Positions 1 to 7,624 are shown, numbered from the stretch's first letter. The stretch is 64,000 nucleotides of DNA from DB1 sp049323655 (GCA_049323655.1 JBMONO010000022.1:1-64000), one strand, 5' to 3'. Made by a program: numbers and translations. The notes: a model not told the origin generated them from the letters alone.

Positions 1-372
1 GTCATTGGCCGGATGAACGACGCCGGCATTCCGGTCAGCCTGTTCATTGACCCGGAACAGGCCCAGATTGAAGCCGCCCGCCAGGCGGGCGCCACCTTTG
101 TCGAAATCCATACCGGCCGGTACAGCGACGCGGTCACGGAAGAAGAGGAAAACCGGGAATTCACCCTGATCGCTGCAGCCGTGGACGCGGCCCATGGGGC
201 CGGACTGCGGGTCAATGCCGGACATGGTCTCAATTATCGCAACACAGAGAAGGTGGCGGGGGTGGCCGGCATCGAAGAGCTGAGTATCGGCCATGCGGTC
301 ATGGCCAGGGCGATCCTGGTCGGCCTCGACCAAGCGGTCCGGGAAATGCTCGCCCTCTGCCAAAGACGATGA
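1..372 (+). CDS. pdxJ: Pyridoxine 5'-phosphate synthase, C-terminal part
   Basis: The reading frame is open from base 1, so the gene begins left of the window and only about 123 C-terminal residues are seen. The segments FIDPEQAQIEAA, FVEIHTGRYSD, GLRVNAGHGLNY and ELSIGHAVMARA are typical of the PdxJ TIM barrel. GHGLNY and SIGHA belong to the phosphate- and substrate-binding loops of the family. PdxJ condenses 1-deoxyxylulose 5-phosphate with 3-amino-2-oxopropyl phosphate to form pyridoxine 5'-phosphate in the cytosol. The next gene is convergent, so this is the last gene of its transcript. Identification is firm; upstream partners cannot be seen. Confidence 0.95.
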   Translation, partial: VIGRMNDAGIPVSLFIDPEQAQIEAARQAGATFVEIHTGRYSDAVTEEEENREFTLIAAAVDAAHGAGLRVNAGHGLNYRNTEKVAGVAGIEELSIGHAVMARAILVGLDQAVREMLALCQRR

Positions 373-444
373 TCACGGAAAAACGGAAAAATCCCCAGCA
401 CACCGCGACAGCTCTTTTTGCGGCGGCGCTGGACTGGGCGCCCT

Positions 445-1893
445 TCACCCCCTCCCAGCTTCGCGCTCTTCAGGCGTCATAGTGCGGACATGGATCTGCA
501 GGGTGCTTTTCTGTAATTCGATGACCACCCCCTCCTCGCGCTTGTCGATGACCCTGGCGGCCTTGCCGATGGTGACGGCAACACCGGGATGCAGAGTGCC
601 GTAGACAAAAATCGCCTCATTGGCAGCCTGTTCCAATTCCTTATCAAGCTGCATCTCCATCTCGGCCAGCTGGTTGTTTTTTTCCATCACCTCGGGCATC
701 ATCCGATTCAATTCCGCCAGCACCTCGGCCTTCTCGTCGCCGAAATTTTTACCCTCCGTCTTTTTCATTTCATTGAGGGTGCTGATGTTCTTGAGAATCT
801 CATTCATCCGGTTCGGCCAGTAGGCCTTGGCCGCCTCGATCATGCGCTTGCGTTTTTCCAGTTCGGGCTGCAGACCGACAACCACCTCGGTCACCACCTC
901 AGCCTCCGAGCCCAGCTCCCGGACATGCATGCTGCCACCCAGAATATAACGACCGCCGATGATGGTTCCTTTGCCCTGCAGGACCTGCATGTTTTTACCG
1001 GTTTTCACCCTGCCCTGAACAACAAAATTATTCACCGTCAAGCTGCCCCGGGCCTCCACCTCGCCGAAATTTTCGCAGAAATCAATGGCAATGTTCCCTC
1101 TGGCCCGCACCTCGGCGTCCTGTCCGATCAGCCCTCCGTTTATCCTGACATTGCCGCCGGCGAGGATCTGCGCGTTGTTCACCCCTTTGCCGATGATCAC
1201 ATCTCCCTTGCACTTGATCTTGAATCCCGGCAGCACCTCACCGGTGATCTCCAGGCGGCTGCCGCAGAAGGCAATGTTGCCCACCGACATATCCACATCA
1301 CTGGAGATGACGTGTTCTGCATAAACGGACGGCTTGCCTTCCGCCATGACAAACTTCCCGTCAATGGTGGCAATAACATTAAGTCCATCCTCACTCAAGG
1401 CCACGCCCGGTCCGCACTTGATCGCCACATCCTTGCCCGGTTTGGAAGCAATTTCCTCGCCCAGTACGTTTTTTCCCGCAATGCCGGCGGTGGGCGGAAT
1501 TTTCCGTAGCAGCAACTTGCCGGCCGCGACATTGACGATGGTGCCGAGTTCACGAAAATCCACCCGGTCTTTACCCGGTTTTTTTGCCTGATGACGGGTG
1601 ACGATGGAGGGCTTGATCACCGGCTGGATTTTGGCGTTTTCACCGTGCACGACCTCCTTGCCGCTGGCGACCACGGTTTTCCCTTCCCGGGGCGGCGGCA
1701 GCTTGGCGACAAAGCCAAAAACGACTCCCTGTTGCTGCACCTCTTTAAGGATGTCATCAAACGGGACATCGGCAAAGGACCCCTCCTCGTCAGCGAGCTG
1801 CAGAAAGGCCTTCATCTTATCCTTGGTCAGCTTGAGAAGAAAACGATCATTGCAGATCTTGACCGGTTTTTTTGACAGATCTTCCATCGGCAC
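445..1893 (-). CDS. DUF342 / FapA family protein
   Basis: This 482-residue protein has the DUF342 layout. An N-terminal region (about 1-130) is followed by a right-handed beta-helix rich in short Gly-containing turns (about 190-320: GDVIIGKGVNNAQILAGGNV, GLIGQDAEVRARG, VQGRVKTGKNM). A long charged coiled-coil (about 345-430) and a small beta domain close it. No signal peptide or membrane segment is seen, so it is probably cytosolic. DUF342 proteins are widespread in bacteria with complex envelopes or flagella, but their biochemical role is poorly defined. ATG at 1893 is used; an internal Met at residue 3 is an alternative. No flagellar genes lie nearby. Family assignment is confident; function is not. 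Confidence 0.85.
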   Translation of the reverse strand: MPMEDLSKKPVKICNDRFLLKLTKDKMKAFLQLADEEGSFADVPFDDILKEVQQQGVVFGFVAKLPPPREGKTVVASGKEVVHGENAKIQPVIKPSIVTRHQAKKPGKDRVDFRELGTIVNVAAGKLLLRKIPPTAGIAGKNVLGEEIASKPGKDVAIKCGPGVALSEDGLNVIATIDGKFVMAEGKPSVYAEHVISSDVDMSVGNIAFCGSRLEITGEVLPGFKIKCKGDVIIGKGVNNAQILAGGNVRINGGLIGQDAEVRARGNIAIDFCENFGEVEARGSLTVNNFVVQGRVKTGKNMQVLQGKGTIIGGRYILGGSMHVRELGSEAEVVTEVVVGLQPELEKRKRMIEAAKAYWPNRMNEILKNISTLNEMKKTEGKNFGDEKAEVLAELNRMMPEVMEKNNQLAEMEMQLDKELEQAANEAIFVYGTLHPGVAVTIGKAARVIDKREEGVVIELQKSTLQIHVRTMTPEEREAGRG

Positions 1894-2030
1894 TGGATCA
1901 GAAATATCCCGCCATTGTGACGGCCGGAAAACAGATTATTAACAGAGGTGTGACCGTATCATGCAAAAACTAACGACAGTGTAGCACACCCCGGCAAAGC
2001 AGGTAAATCATCTTTTGCAGGAGAGGGATG

Positions 2031-3080
2031 TTAGCTGGCCATTATCTTTTCAAGTTGCTTTATCCTGTCGTATTCGCCGAGCACAACCAGGGTATCACCG
2101 CCGAGAATCTCGGTACTGAGGTTGGGGTTGAACCGCATATCGCCGCCGCGACGCTTGATGGCAACAACGATCAGGTCAAAATCCCGGCGAATATTGGAAT
2201 CCAACAACGACTTGCCCACCATCGGGCAGGTGGAGGCCACCTGCAGCTCTTCCAGACGCAACCCGAGTTCACCGCCATGCACAGTCAGGTCGATAAAGTC
2301 GGTCACCGTCGGCCGCAGCAGATGATGGGCCATGCGGGTGGCGCCGATGTAATAGGGGGAAAGAACCTTGTTGGCCCCGGCCCGCAGCAGTTTGGTTTCC
2401 ACCCCTTCCACCCCGCTGGAACGGGCCATGATATAGAGATCGGGGTTTAGTCCCCTGGCGGAGAGGACAATATAGACATTGTCCGCATCGGAGGAGACCA
2501 CGGCAATTAAGCCGCTGGCCTTCCGCACCCCGGCCTTGAGCAGCATATCGTCATTTGATGCCTGTCCCTCCAGAAAAAGATAGCCGAGCTCGCCGATCCT
2601 GCCGATCACTGCTTGATCATTTTCAATGACGACAAAGGGTTTTCCCGCTTCCTTCATCAATTTGGCAATGACCTGACCGATGCGGCCGAATCCGCAGATA
2701 ATATAATGCCCCGTCAATTCGGACACCTTTTTCTTCATGTTCAATCTCCCGTAAACCGCCTGAATTCTTCCTTCAACCACTGCCTCGGTGATCTTGCTGA
2801 ACAGCAACATGACGAAACCGACCCCGGTCAGGATGAGCAGCATGGTAAACCAGCGGCCCTGCGGGCTGAGATGAACAACTTCACCATAGCCCACGGTGGT
2901 GATGGTGATCAGGGTCATGTAGAGGCCGTCGGCAAAGCTGCTCTTCTCGATCACCATGTAGCCGAAGCTGCCGAACAGCAGAAGAAGGACAAGAAGGATT
3001 GCGGCAGTGATGGTTTTTTGCATGGGCAAAGAGAAGGCTGCGGCTGAAAGGGTGGAGAGCGGTCTCCAGCAGCGCAGCAA
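2031..3080 (-). CDS. Two-TM potassium channel with RCK (TrkA-N/TrkA-C) domains
   Basis: Residues 22-45 form a first membrane helix. A pore loop follows with the K+ selectivity filter TTVGYGE (about 61-67), then a second helix (about 75-98). The cytosolic part starts with a Rossmann RCK-N domain (GHYIICGFGRIGQVIA, about 123-138; acidic VIENDQ at the nucleotide site) and ends with a TrkA-C domain (about 255-345). The arrangement matches MthK-type ligand-gated channels. The longest frame begins with TTG at 3080, and an ATG lies 19 codons inside at 3023, directly before the first helix. I cannot decide between them; the ATG gives the more usual length. A potassium efflux or osmotic role is inferred from family only. 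It appears to be monocistronic. Confidence 0.9.
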   Translation of the reverse strand: MLRCWRPLSTLSAAAFSLPMQKTITAAILLVLLLLFGSFGYMVIEKSSFADGLYMTLITITTVGYGEVVHLSPQGRWFTMLLILTGVGFVMLLFSKITEAVVEGRIQAVYGRLNMKKKVSELTGHYIICGFGRIGQVIAKLMKEAGKPFVVIENDQAVIGRIGELGYLFLEGQASNDDMLLKAGVRKASGLIAVVSSDADNVYIVLSARGLNPDLYIMARSSGVEGVETKLLRAGANKVLSPYYIGATRMAHHLLRPTVTDFIDLTVHGGELGLRLEELQVASTCPMVGKSLLDSNIRRDFDLIVVAIKRRGGDMRFNPNLSTEILGGDTLVVLGEYDRIKQLEKIMAS

Positions 3081-3185
3081 TGGGATTCATGGTCGAGTTC
3101 GTAAAGTTTTCCTGTAATCCGCCGATAAGCGTATCATAAAGAGCTTTTCAGGGAAAGGAAAAGACAACGCCGACAAGGAACCGTC

Positions 3186-3308
3186 ATGACCCGCCAGGAA
3201 GCCATCAAAATCCTCATGCTGAGCCCCTTTTATTTCCGCTTCAGTCTTGCCGAGCGCAAGGAAATGATCCGGGAATTCTGCTCGCTGCACGGCAAAAAGG
3301 AACAATAG
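3186..3308 (+). CDS. Small 40-residue protein, unknown function
   Basis: A 40-codon frame starts with ATG at 3186 behind AAGGAA (spacing about 5) and stops with TAG. The peptide begins MTRQEAIKILMLSPFYFRF and continues SLAERKEMIREFCSLHGKK. It reads like a short amphipathic helical protein with a hydrophobic SPFYFRF centre and a charged second helix. The composition looks protein-like rather than random, and a good ribosome-binding site is present. It lies between the divergent K+ channel gene and the first adenylate kinase gene, and could share a promoter region with either. I cannot assign a function. Short length limits confidence. Confidence 0.6.
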   Translation: MTRQEAIKILMLSPFYFRFSLAERKEMIREFCSLHGKKEQ

Positions 3309-3619
3309 GTCCCCTCCGCGCCGCGGCCGGACCCCCTTGTCTCCCCTCCCATTCGTTTCTCGAATGAACCTCTATTCATTTTTTATGGCGGACTTTTGCA
3401 TCTTAAGCTATAGTGATCTGCCATAAATTGCAAAAATGCTGCAATTACCCAATGTTACGCGAAACAGCCGCCCGCTTTTCCGTAACAGAAGCGCAGGAAA
3501 ACCGCTCGACCGCCGCCGGAACCTTGGCCCCGCGCCGGGTTTGCCCAGGCGGAAGGACAGCTTTCGAGCCTTTGATCCACCCTTTTCCCCATCAAACTTT
3601 TCAACCAAGGAGAGACGAG
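3309..3619 (+). other. Long leader region upstream of adk1
   Basis: A 311-bp gap before the first adenylate kinase gene. It has an AT-rich part (3355-3440) with a TATAGT hexamer at 3409-3414, but no matching -35 box at 16-18 bp. A GC-rich part follows. The frame of adk1 stays open back to 3413, but nothing in that translation looks like protein. The ribosome-binding site AAGGAGAGA lies at 3607-3615, 4 bp before the ATG. A promoter near 3409 would give a leader of about 200 nt. Confidence 0.35.
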
Positions 3620-4297
3620 ATGAACATTCTAATTTTCGGTCCCAACGGCAGCGGTAAAGGCACCCAGGGCGCCAAGGTCCAGGAAAAGTACCAGATCCCC
3701 CACATCGAATCCGGCGCCATCTTCCGGAAAAACATCAAGGGCGGTACAGAGCTGGGCAAGCAGGCCAAGGCATACATTGACCGCGGCGATCTGGTGCCCG
3801 ATGACATCACCATCCCCATGATCCTTGACCGGCTGAAAGAGGATGACTGCAAGAAGGGCTGGTTGCTCGACGGCTTTCCCCGCAACAAGGTGCAGGCCGA
3901 GACCCTGGCCAAGGCACTGAAGGACGCCGGCATCGACCTCAACTACGTCATCGAGATCGTCCTTGACCGCCAGATCGCCAAGGAGCGCATCATGGGCCGG
4001 CGGCTGTGCGCCAACGACAACAACCACCCCAACCACATCGCCTTCGAGGCGATCAAGCCGGTGGAAAAAGACGGTCGGCTGGTCTGCCGGGTCTGCGGCG
4101 GCGAGCTGAGCACCCGGGCCGACGACCAGGACGAGGCTGCCATCGACAAACGCCACAACATCTACTATGACACCACCACCGGCACCATGGCCGCGGTCAA
4201 CTACTTCAAGGGCCTCGGCGGACCGAAGGTGATCTCGGTGGACGGCTCCGCCTCCATCGGCGAGGTGCTGAATTCCATCATGAAGCAGCTTGATTAA
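3620..4297 (+). CDS. adk: Adenylate kinase paralogue 1 (divergent)
   Basis: A 225-residue adenylate kinase-type NMP kinase. It has the P-loop GPNGSGKGTQ (residues 7-16; Asn where most family members have Pro), the NMP-binding region ending in RGDLVPD, and the GWLLDGFPRN motif. The LID has the second zinc half-site CRVCGGEL, but the usual first CxxC is replaced by a segment reading LCANDNNHPNH. Any metal site must therefore use a Cys/His mix or be lost. The RADD segment that closes the LID in this family is kept (STRADDQDEA). The enzyme would interconvert ATP+AMP and 2 ADP. A second, more canonical adenylate kinase lies at 39832. ATG at 3620 is chosen because of the strong AAGGAGAGA site. An intrinsic terminator follows, so the gene is probably monocistronic. 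Confidence 0.9.
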   Translation: MNILIFGPNGSGKGTQGAKVQEKYQIPHIESGAIFRKNIKGGTELGKQAKAYIDRGDLVPDDITIPMILDRLKEDDCKKGWLLDGFPRNKVQAETLAKALKDAGIDLNYVIEIVLDRQIAKERIMGRRLCANDNNHPNHIAFEAIKPVEKDGRLVCRVCGGELSTRADDQDEAAIDKRHNIYYDTTTGTMAAVNYFKGLGGPKVISVDGSASIGEVLNSIMKQLD

Positions 4298-4334
4298 ATA
4301 ACGCGAATAGCGGATCAAACGCGATTACCAGAAG

Positions 4335-4387
4335 GCAGGAGGCAGGGGAAAAAAACGCGAGCTTTTTCCCGGGCTTCCTGCTTTTTT
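4335..4387 (+). terminator. Intrinsic terminator after adk1
   Basis: An imperfect inverted repeat (left arm from 4335, right arm ending 4381) of about 19 bp contains an A5/T5 outer-loop segment. It is followed directly by TTTTTT at 4382-4387. It sits 37 bp past the adk1 stop. Confidence 0.7.
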
Positions 4388-4437
4388 CTTTTACGGCAGA
4401 GGCAGAAGAAGCACGGTTCGCTTTGCATACCAACTGT

Positions 4438-4872
4438 TCACGGCATTGTCACCTTGAGTCCCATGCCGGCGGCAGCGGCGCGTTGCCGGGAATCAACGGT
4501 GATGAACACCTCGGCTGCACAGGCGATGGCCGCGCCGATATGGATGGCGTCCATGCCCCGCAATGCATGGCCTTCAAGGGCAAGAGTCGCCTGATGGATA
4601 ACGTGGGGAGTGGTGTCGATAATCATGATGTCGGCAAGATCGGCCAACAAATCGCCTTTCAGTTGGGCATACTGCCCCTCGGAAATCTTGCCCTCACGCC
4701 GCAATCGACAAAAAGCGGCTATCAGCTCAGGAACGGCAATGACCGACAACGCCAGCTCCGTTGCCCGTTCGCACCACTGGAGGGTCACGCCGGTATCTGC
4801 TTCAAGGAGATAACGCTTGGCAAAGGAGGAGGAATCGAAAAAGACCCGCACAGCGTCAGGTTCCCCGGTCAT
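4438..4872 (-). CDS. PIN-domain ribonuclease toxin (VapC-like)
   Basis: A 144-residue PIN domain. It has an N-terminal VFFDSSSFAKRYL (first acidic Asp, about residue 12), ALSVIAVPELIAAF with the second acidic residue in the PEL helix, and the C-terminal core ALRGMDAIHIGAA followed by EVFITVDSRQ with two further acids. These four carboxylates form the Mg2+-dependent RNase site of VapC toxins. The gene starts inside the upstream antitoxin gene (17-bp overlap), the usual coupled order of type II toxin-antitoxin loci. Its cellular target RNA cannot be told from sequence. Confidence 0.85.
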   Translation of the reverse strand: MTGEPDAVRVFFDSSSFAKRYLLEADTGVTLQWCERATELALSVIAVPELIAAFCRLRREGKISEGQYAQLKGDLLADLADIMIIDTTPHVIHQATLALEGHALRGMDAIHIGAAIACAAEVFITVDSRQRAAAAGMGLKVTMP

Positions 4873-5077
4873 CGAGGATCATGCGGCTGATCTCCACCCC
4901 ATCCACACAGAGAGGCCGGGCAACACGCTGTTTCCAAGACGGCAGGCTCGGCTGAAGCGGCAGGATGTCGGCAACCGGTTTGCCGTTGCGCAGGACACGG
5001 ATGGTTTCACCGGATTCGATGAGATCAAAAAAATAACGGGTCTGATTGCGTAATTCAGTCAAGGTCGCTTCACGCAT
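4856..5077 (-). CDS. Phd/YefM-type antitoxin
   Basis: A 73-residue protein beginning MREATLTELRNQTRYFFDLI. The segment LRNQTRYFFDLIESGETIRVLRNGKPVADILP is the Phd/YefM fold: a DNA-binding beta-hairpin with the typical GxPVAxL-like end. The remaining C-terminal tail (SLPSWKQRVARP onward) would bind and block the PIN toxin encoded next. ATG at 5077 is chosen because GGGGAGAA lies 5-6 bp upstream; the frame stays open further up to 5140 without a better site. A perfect inverted repeat 49 bp upstream (5126-5155) is a likely operator for autoregulation. Confidence 0.8.
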   Translation of the reverse strand: MREATLTELRNQTRYFFDLIESGETIRVLRNGKPVADILPLQPSLPSWKQRVARPLCVDGVEISRMILDDRGT

Positions 5078-5125
5078 CGATTTTCTCCCCTGGATGGCGG
5101 ACAGCAAACAACGGAGTGGCGTCTC

Positions 5126-5155
5126 TGTACATTCCAACACACATCGTAATGTACA
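5126..5155. promoter_or_regulatory. Inverted-repeat operator of the Phd/PIN locus
   Basis: TGTACATT (5126-5133) and AATGTACA (5148-5155) form a perfect 8-bp inverted repeat with a 14-bp spacer, upstream of the antitoxin start. Position and symmetry suit a dimeric antitoxin repressor. No experiment backs this. Confidence 0.55.
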
Positions 5156-5202
5156 TCACCGCTCATCGAACAGCAATACCTAAACACCCACCGAGGCCGT
5201 TC

Positions 5203-5231
5203 TTGACAGGCAGTATATATTCGCATATAAC
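5203..5231 (+). promoter_or_regulatory. Sigma70-type promoter reading rightward
   Basis: TTGACA (5203-5208), a 17-bp spacer, then TATAAC (5226-5231): a near-consensus housekeeping promoter. The spacer and -10 also hold an ATAT-rich imperfect palindrome centred near 5220, which could bind a repressor. The transcript would cross the relic at 5365 and run into the gene at 5481 after a leader of about 240 nt. Confidence 0.6.
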
Positions 5232-5364
5232 CTGTCATCCGCTCTGTTAAAAAGCTATGCTCCTTCCACTCGGACAGAACGAGAAGATGTTTCGCAAAGG
5301 AAAAAAACGAGAAATAAACGGGGCAAGGAATCACATCCTGCAACTTCGACGAACAGAGACGATA

Positions 5365-5436
5365 ATGAACGAAGCCGATACCTGTCGTATTCTGGTGCCC
5401 CCGGCCTTGCAGAAATCTGGCTGGAGTGATCTATAA
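5365..5436 (+). pseudogene. N-terminal relic of a type I restriction HsdR-like subunit
   Basis: A 23-codon frame reads MNEADTCRILVPPALQKSGW and ends at TAA shortly after. The pattern MNEAxTxxxLxxPxLxxxGW is the usual N-terminus of type I restriction R subunits and related DEAD-box helicase-nucleases, which run to several hundred residues. Here it is cut off at once and the next gene is unrelated. This suggests a deletion that removed the rest of a restriction locus. The match is short, so chance cannot be excluded. Confidence 0.45.
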
Positions 5437-5480
5437 AATTCTCCGTGCCAGTGATTGACGGCTAGAATGAGGAGTAAGTT

Positions 5481-6470
5481 ATGAGAGATCAGGAACCCTT
5501 ATTGAAAATACGTTTCGACGGCGAGGCGGTCGGGCCGGGGAAAATTCCGGTTTCCCACCTCCTGCGATTTCTCACTAGCATGAACAAAGCGTTTCAGAGA
5601 ACGGGCCGGATATTGCTGGGCGAATCAGAAAGCGTGCGCAGGGGAAGGCAACCGGACAACATCAAGGACAAGCTGGCACTGGACCTGGTGCTGCTCACCC
5701 ACGGCAGCCCGGCGGCGGTGCTGGGATTCGAACTACGACGGGCGCAGCCGGCGCTGCCGGGTATGGATTTCGGGCAGGCAATCATTGAAAAGGCACTTGC
5801 CGGCCTGGAGCAAGCCCAACAGGCTGCCGACACCTTGCCGCCCGGTTATGATGCCGGGGTCCTGCTGGCCTGGCGCGACGCCGGGGTTCTTTTCAGCCAG
5901 GGCGTCAAAGAGATCGCCTTCACGCTGAACCATAGGGAACAACCGCTCGCAACGCGCTTCACGCCGGAAGGGTTCACACGGATACAGGAACGGATCAAGG
6001 GGCCGCAGACCAATATCCGCACCATCGAGGGGCGGCTTCTGATGGCGGACTTCAAGGAGCACGGCACCCGCTGCCGGGTACATCCCGCCGCCGGCGAGCC
6101 GGTGCTCTGCCTGTTCGACGAGGTGCAAAAGGACGAGGTGCTGGAAGATATCCTGCATTTCGTCCGCATTGTGGGCGAGGCAAAGGAAGACGCCTTTACC
6201 GGCAAGATCACGAGCATCAAAATTCATGACATAGAACGTTTGGAGGACAAGGAAAACGAAGCCCTTGAGTTGTTGCCGCAGGGAACGCCGGTTTCCCGCA
6301 CTTTCTGGGAATCGCCGTCATTGGAGGAATTGGCCCAGGTGCAGAATGTCAAGCCCGTGAGCGATGTGCGGACACTTTTCGGCACTTGGCCGGGGGATGT
6401 GAATGACGGGTTTGAGGAGGCGATAGACGAATTGCGGCATTCACTCATGCGGCAAGGAGGGGCGGCATGA
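5481..6470 (+). CDS. Unknown 329-residue protein with VapB-like C-terminal tail
   Basis: I do not recognise the first 270 residues as a named family. They are soluble, with no signal peptide or membrane segment. Residues about 190-265 (from GRLLMADFKEHGTRCRV to KITSIKIHDIERLE) look like a small beta-barrel of OB type. The last 50 residues (SPSLEELAQVQNVKPVSDVR, then LFGTWPGD and an acidic helix) resemble the toxin-neutralising tail of small VapB-like antitoxins, with the ELAxxQxVKPVxD...W pattern. The stop overlaps the start of a PIN-domain gene by 4 bp (ATGA), the typical antitoxin-toxin coupling. The gene starts behind GAGGAG (spacing 6). I infer a large antitoxin or regulatory partner of the downstream PIN protein. 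Confidence 0.6.
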   Translation: MRDQEPLLKIRFDGEAVGPGKIPVSHLLRFLTSMNKAFQRTGRILLGESESVRRGRQPDNIKDKLALDLVLLTHGSPAAVLGFELRRAQPALPGMDFGQAIIEKALAGLEQAQQAADTLPPGYDAGVLLAWRDAGVLFSQGVKEIAFTLNHREQPLATRFTPEGFTRIQERIKGPQTNIRTIEGRLLMADFKEHGTRCRVHPAAGEPVLCLFDEVQKDEVLEDILHFVRIVGEAKEDAFTGKITSIKIHDIERLEDKENEALELLPQGTPVSRTFWESPSLEELAQVQNVKPVSDVRTLFGTWPGDVNDGFEEAIDELRHSLMRQGGAA

Positions 6471-6877
6471 GTGACGCCAAGATTGTTCTTGATACCTGCA
6501 TTGTTTCCTACCTGATGAAAGGCGATCCTCTGGCCGAGGTCTATGAACCACATCTTCAAGGTCGTTTGCTCGCCATTTCGTTCATTACGGTCGGTGAATT
6601 GTATTATGGCGCGGAGAAAGCAAACTGGGGCGAAAAAAAACGACGGGAACTCGAAACAACCTTGCGAAATTTCGTGGTCATTCCTTATGACCATGAAATC
6701 GCAAGATGCTATGGGCGGCTTGTCGCGGAGCGGAAACGAAACGGCAAACCCATCTCATTCAACGACGCCTGGATCGCGTCCTGTACCGTCCGCCATCGGG
6801 TACCGCTTGTTACACATAACGCCAAAGACTTCGCGGGAATCACGTCGCTGGAAGTCATCAGTGAAAAGACAACCTAA
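6467..6877 (+). CDS. vapC: PIN-domain ribonuclease toxin (VapC family)
   Basis: A 136-residue PIN domain with all four acidic positions: LDTCIVSYL (Asp near residue 9), SFITVGELYYGAEKA (Glu near 43), SFNDAWIASC (Asp near 99) and VTHNAKDFAGI (Asp near 117). The GELYYGA and NAKDF signatures are those of VapC toxins that cut tRNA or rRNA. Translation is coupled to the 329-residue upstream gene by a 4-bp overlap. The small VapB partner expected here is absent; the upstream large protein takes its place. Confidence 0.88.
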   Translation: MSDAKIVLDTCIVSYLMKGDPLAEVYEPHLQGRLLAISFITVGELYYGAEKANWGEKKRRELETTLRNFVVIPYDHEIARCYGRLVAERKRNGKPISFNDAWIASCTVRHRVPLVTHNAKDFAGITSLEVISEKTT

Positions 6878-6910
6878 CACTGGGTAAGCCCGCAAATTTC
6901 TCCCTATGGC

Positions 6911-7624
6911 CTAATGCCCCTCCCTACCGAACTCCCCCCATGACTGTTCATAGATCTCGTCAAGGGCCGCCTCCAGTTTGAGCCGGTACTCTTCCAATCT
7001 ATCCCCGTCCAGATCGGCTGGCACGGCGATGGGTTCGCCGTGCCAGATGGTCACCCGGGCAAAGGGCAGGGGCAGGGCGGTGCGGTCCCAGCTGCGAAAT
7101 GTTTTGTAGCGGTCCGCAGCCCAGCCCACCGGCAGAATCGGCGCACCGGTCTTGGCGGCAAGCAGGATGGTGCCGGCCTGGGCCTTGCGGGCCGGGCCCT
7201 GGGAGCCGTCCGCCACCAGCACCGCGTTTTTGCCCTTTTCCATTGCACGGACCAGACCCTTCAAGGCGCCCACCGCTCCCCGGTTGCGAGACCCCCGCAC
7301 CGTGGTAAAGCCCTTGCCTTCGAGGATGCGGGAGACAAATTCACCGTCCTTGCTGGCGCTGACCATGGCCACATAGGGCAGGTCGCGGGCCTGGTAGACA
7401 ATGTAGATCACCCCATAATGCCAGAAGGAGACGATAAAGGGCCGACCGCTCGCCACCAAGGCGCGGAAATGCTCCTCCCCGCGCCGGGAGACCCGGCAAC
7501 CGGCAAAAAAGAGAAACGAGACGAGGCGAAAGAGCAGCGGCAGGAGACGCAGGAAGAGTCGCCGCAGCAGGCCGCCTTCCTCCCTTGCCGTCTTGTCTCC
7601 CGCTTTTCCATCCGTCACAGCCAT
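6911..7624 (-). CDS. DUF374 lysophospholipid acyltransferase-like protein
   Basis: A 237-residue protein with an N-terminal hydrophobic stretch (about 20-45: LLRRLFLRLLPLLFRLVSFLFFAGC) and the DUF374 core. The segments FIVSFWHYGVIYIVY, VSASKDGEFVSRIL, TVRGSRNRGAVGAL, LVADGSQGPARKAQ and ILPVGWAADRYKTFRSWD are the usual sequence blocks. DUF374 is related to PlsC/LpxL-type acyltransferases; members probably acylate a lipid at the inner membrane. The start overlaps the end of uvrB by 10 bp, so it is the last gene of the thiL-uvrB transcript. Substrate unknown. Confidence 0.82.
   Translation of the reverse strand: MAVTDGKAGDKTAREEGGLLRRLFLRLLPLLFRLVSFLFFAGCRVSRRGEEHFRALVASGRPFIVSFWHYGVIYIVYQARDLPYVAMVSASKDGEFVSRILEGKGFTTVRGSRNRGAVGALKGLVRAMEKGKNAVLVADGSQGPARKAQAGTILLAAKTGAPILPVGWAADRYKTFRSWDRTALPLPFARVTIWHGEPIAVPADLDGDRLEEYRLKLEAALDEIYEQSWGEFGREGH

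Noticed and set aside
369..482. A 37-codon frame whose ATG overlaps the pdxJ stop, as if coupled.
   Set aside because: It runs antisense into the end of the DUF342 gene, has no recognisable sequence and no ribosome-binding site of its own; treated as chance.
3386..3414. TATAGT at 3409 as an adk1 promoter.
   Set aside because: No acceptable -35 box at 16-18 bp; noted in the leader entry but not called as a promoter.
3520..3549. GGAACCTT in the adk1 leader, resembling the sigmaE -35 box.
   Set aside because: No GTCTRA-like -10 box occurs at 15-18 bp; the match is a chance -35 only.
3413..3619. In-frame N-terminal extension of the first adenylate kinase (69 codons).
   Set aside because: The P-loop must stand near the N-terminus, AAGGAGAGA precedes ATG 3620, and the extension has no protein-like features.
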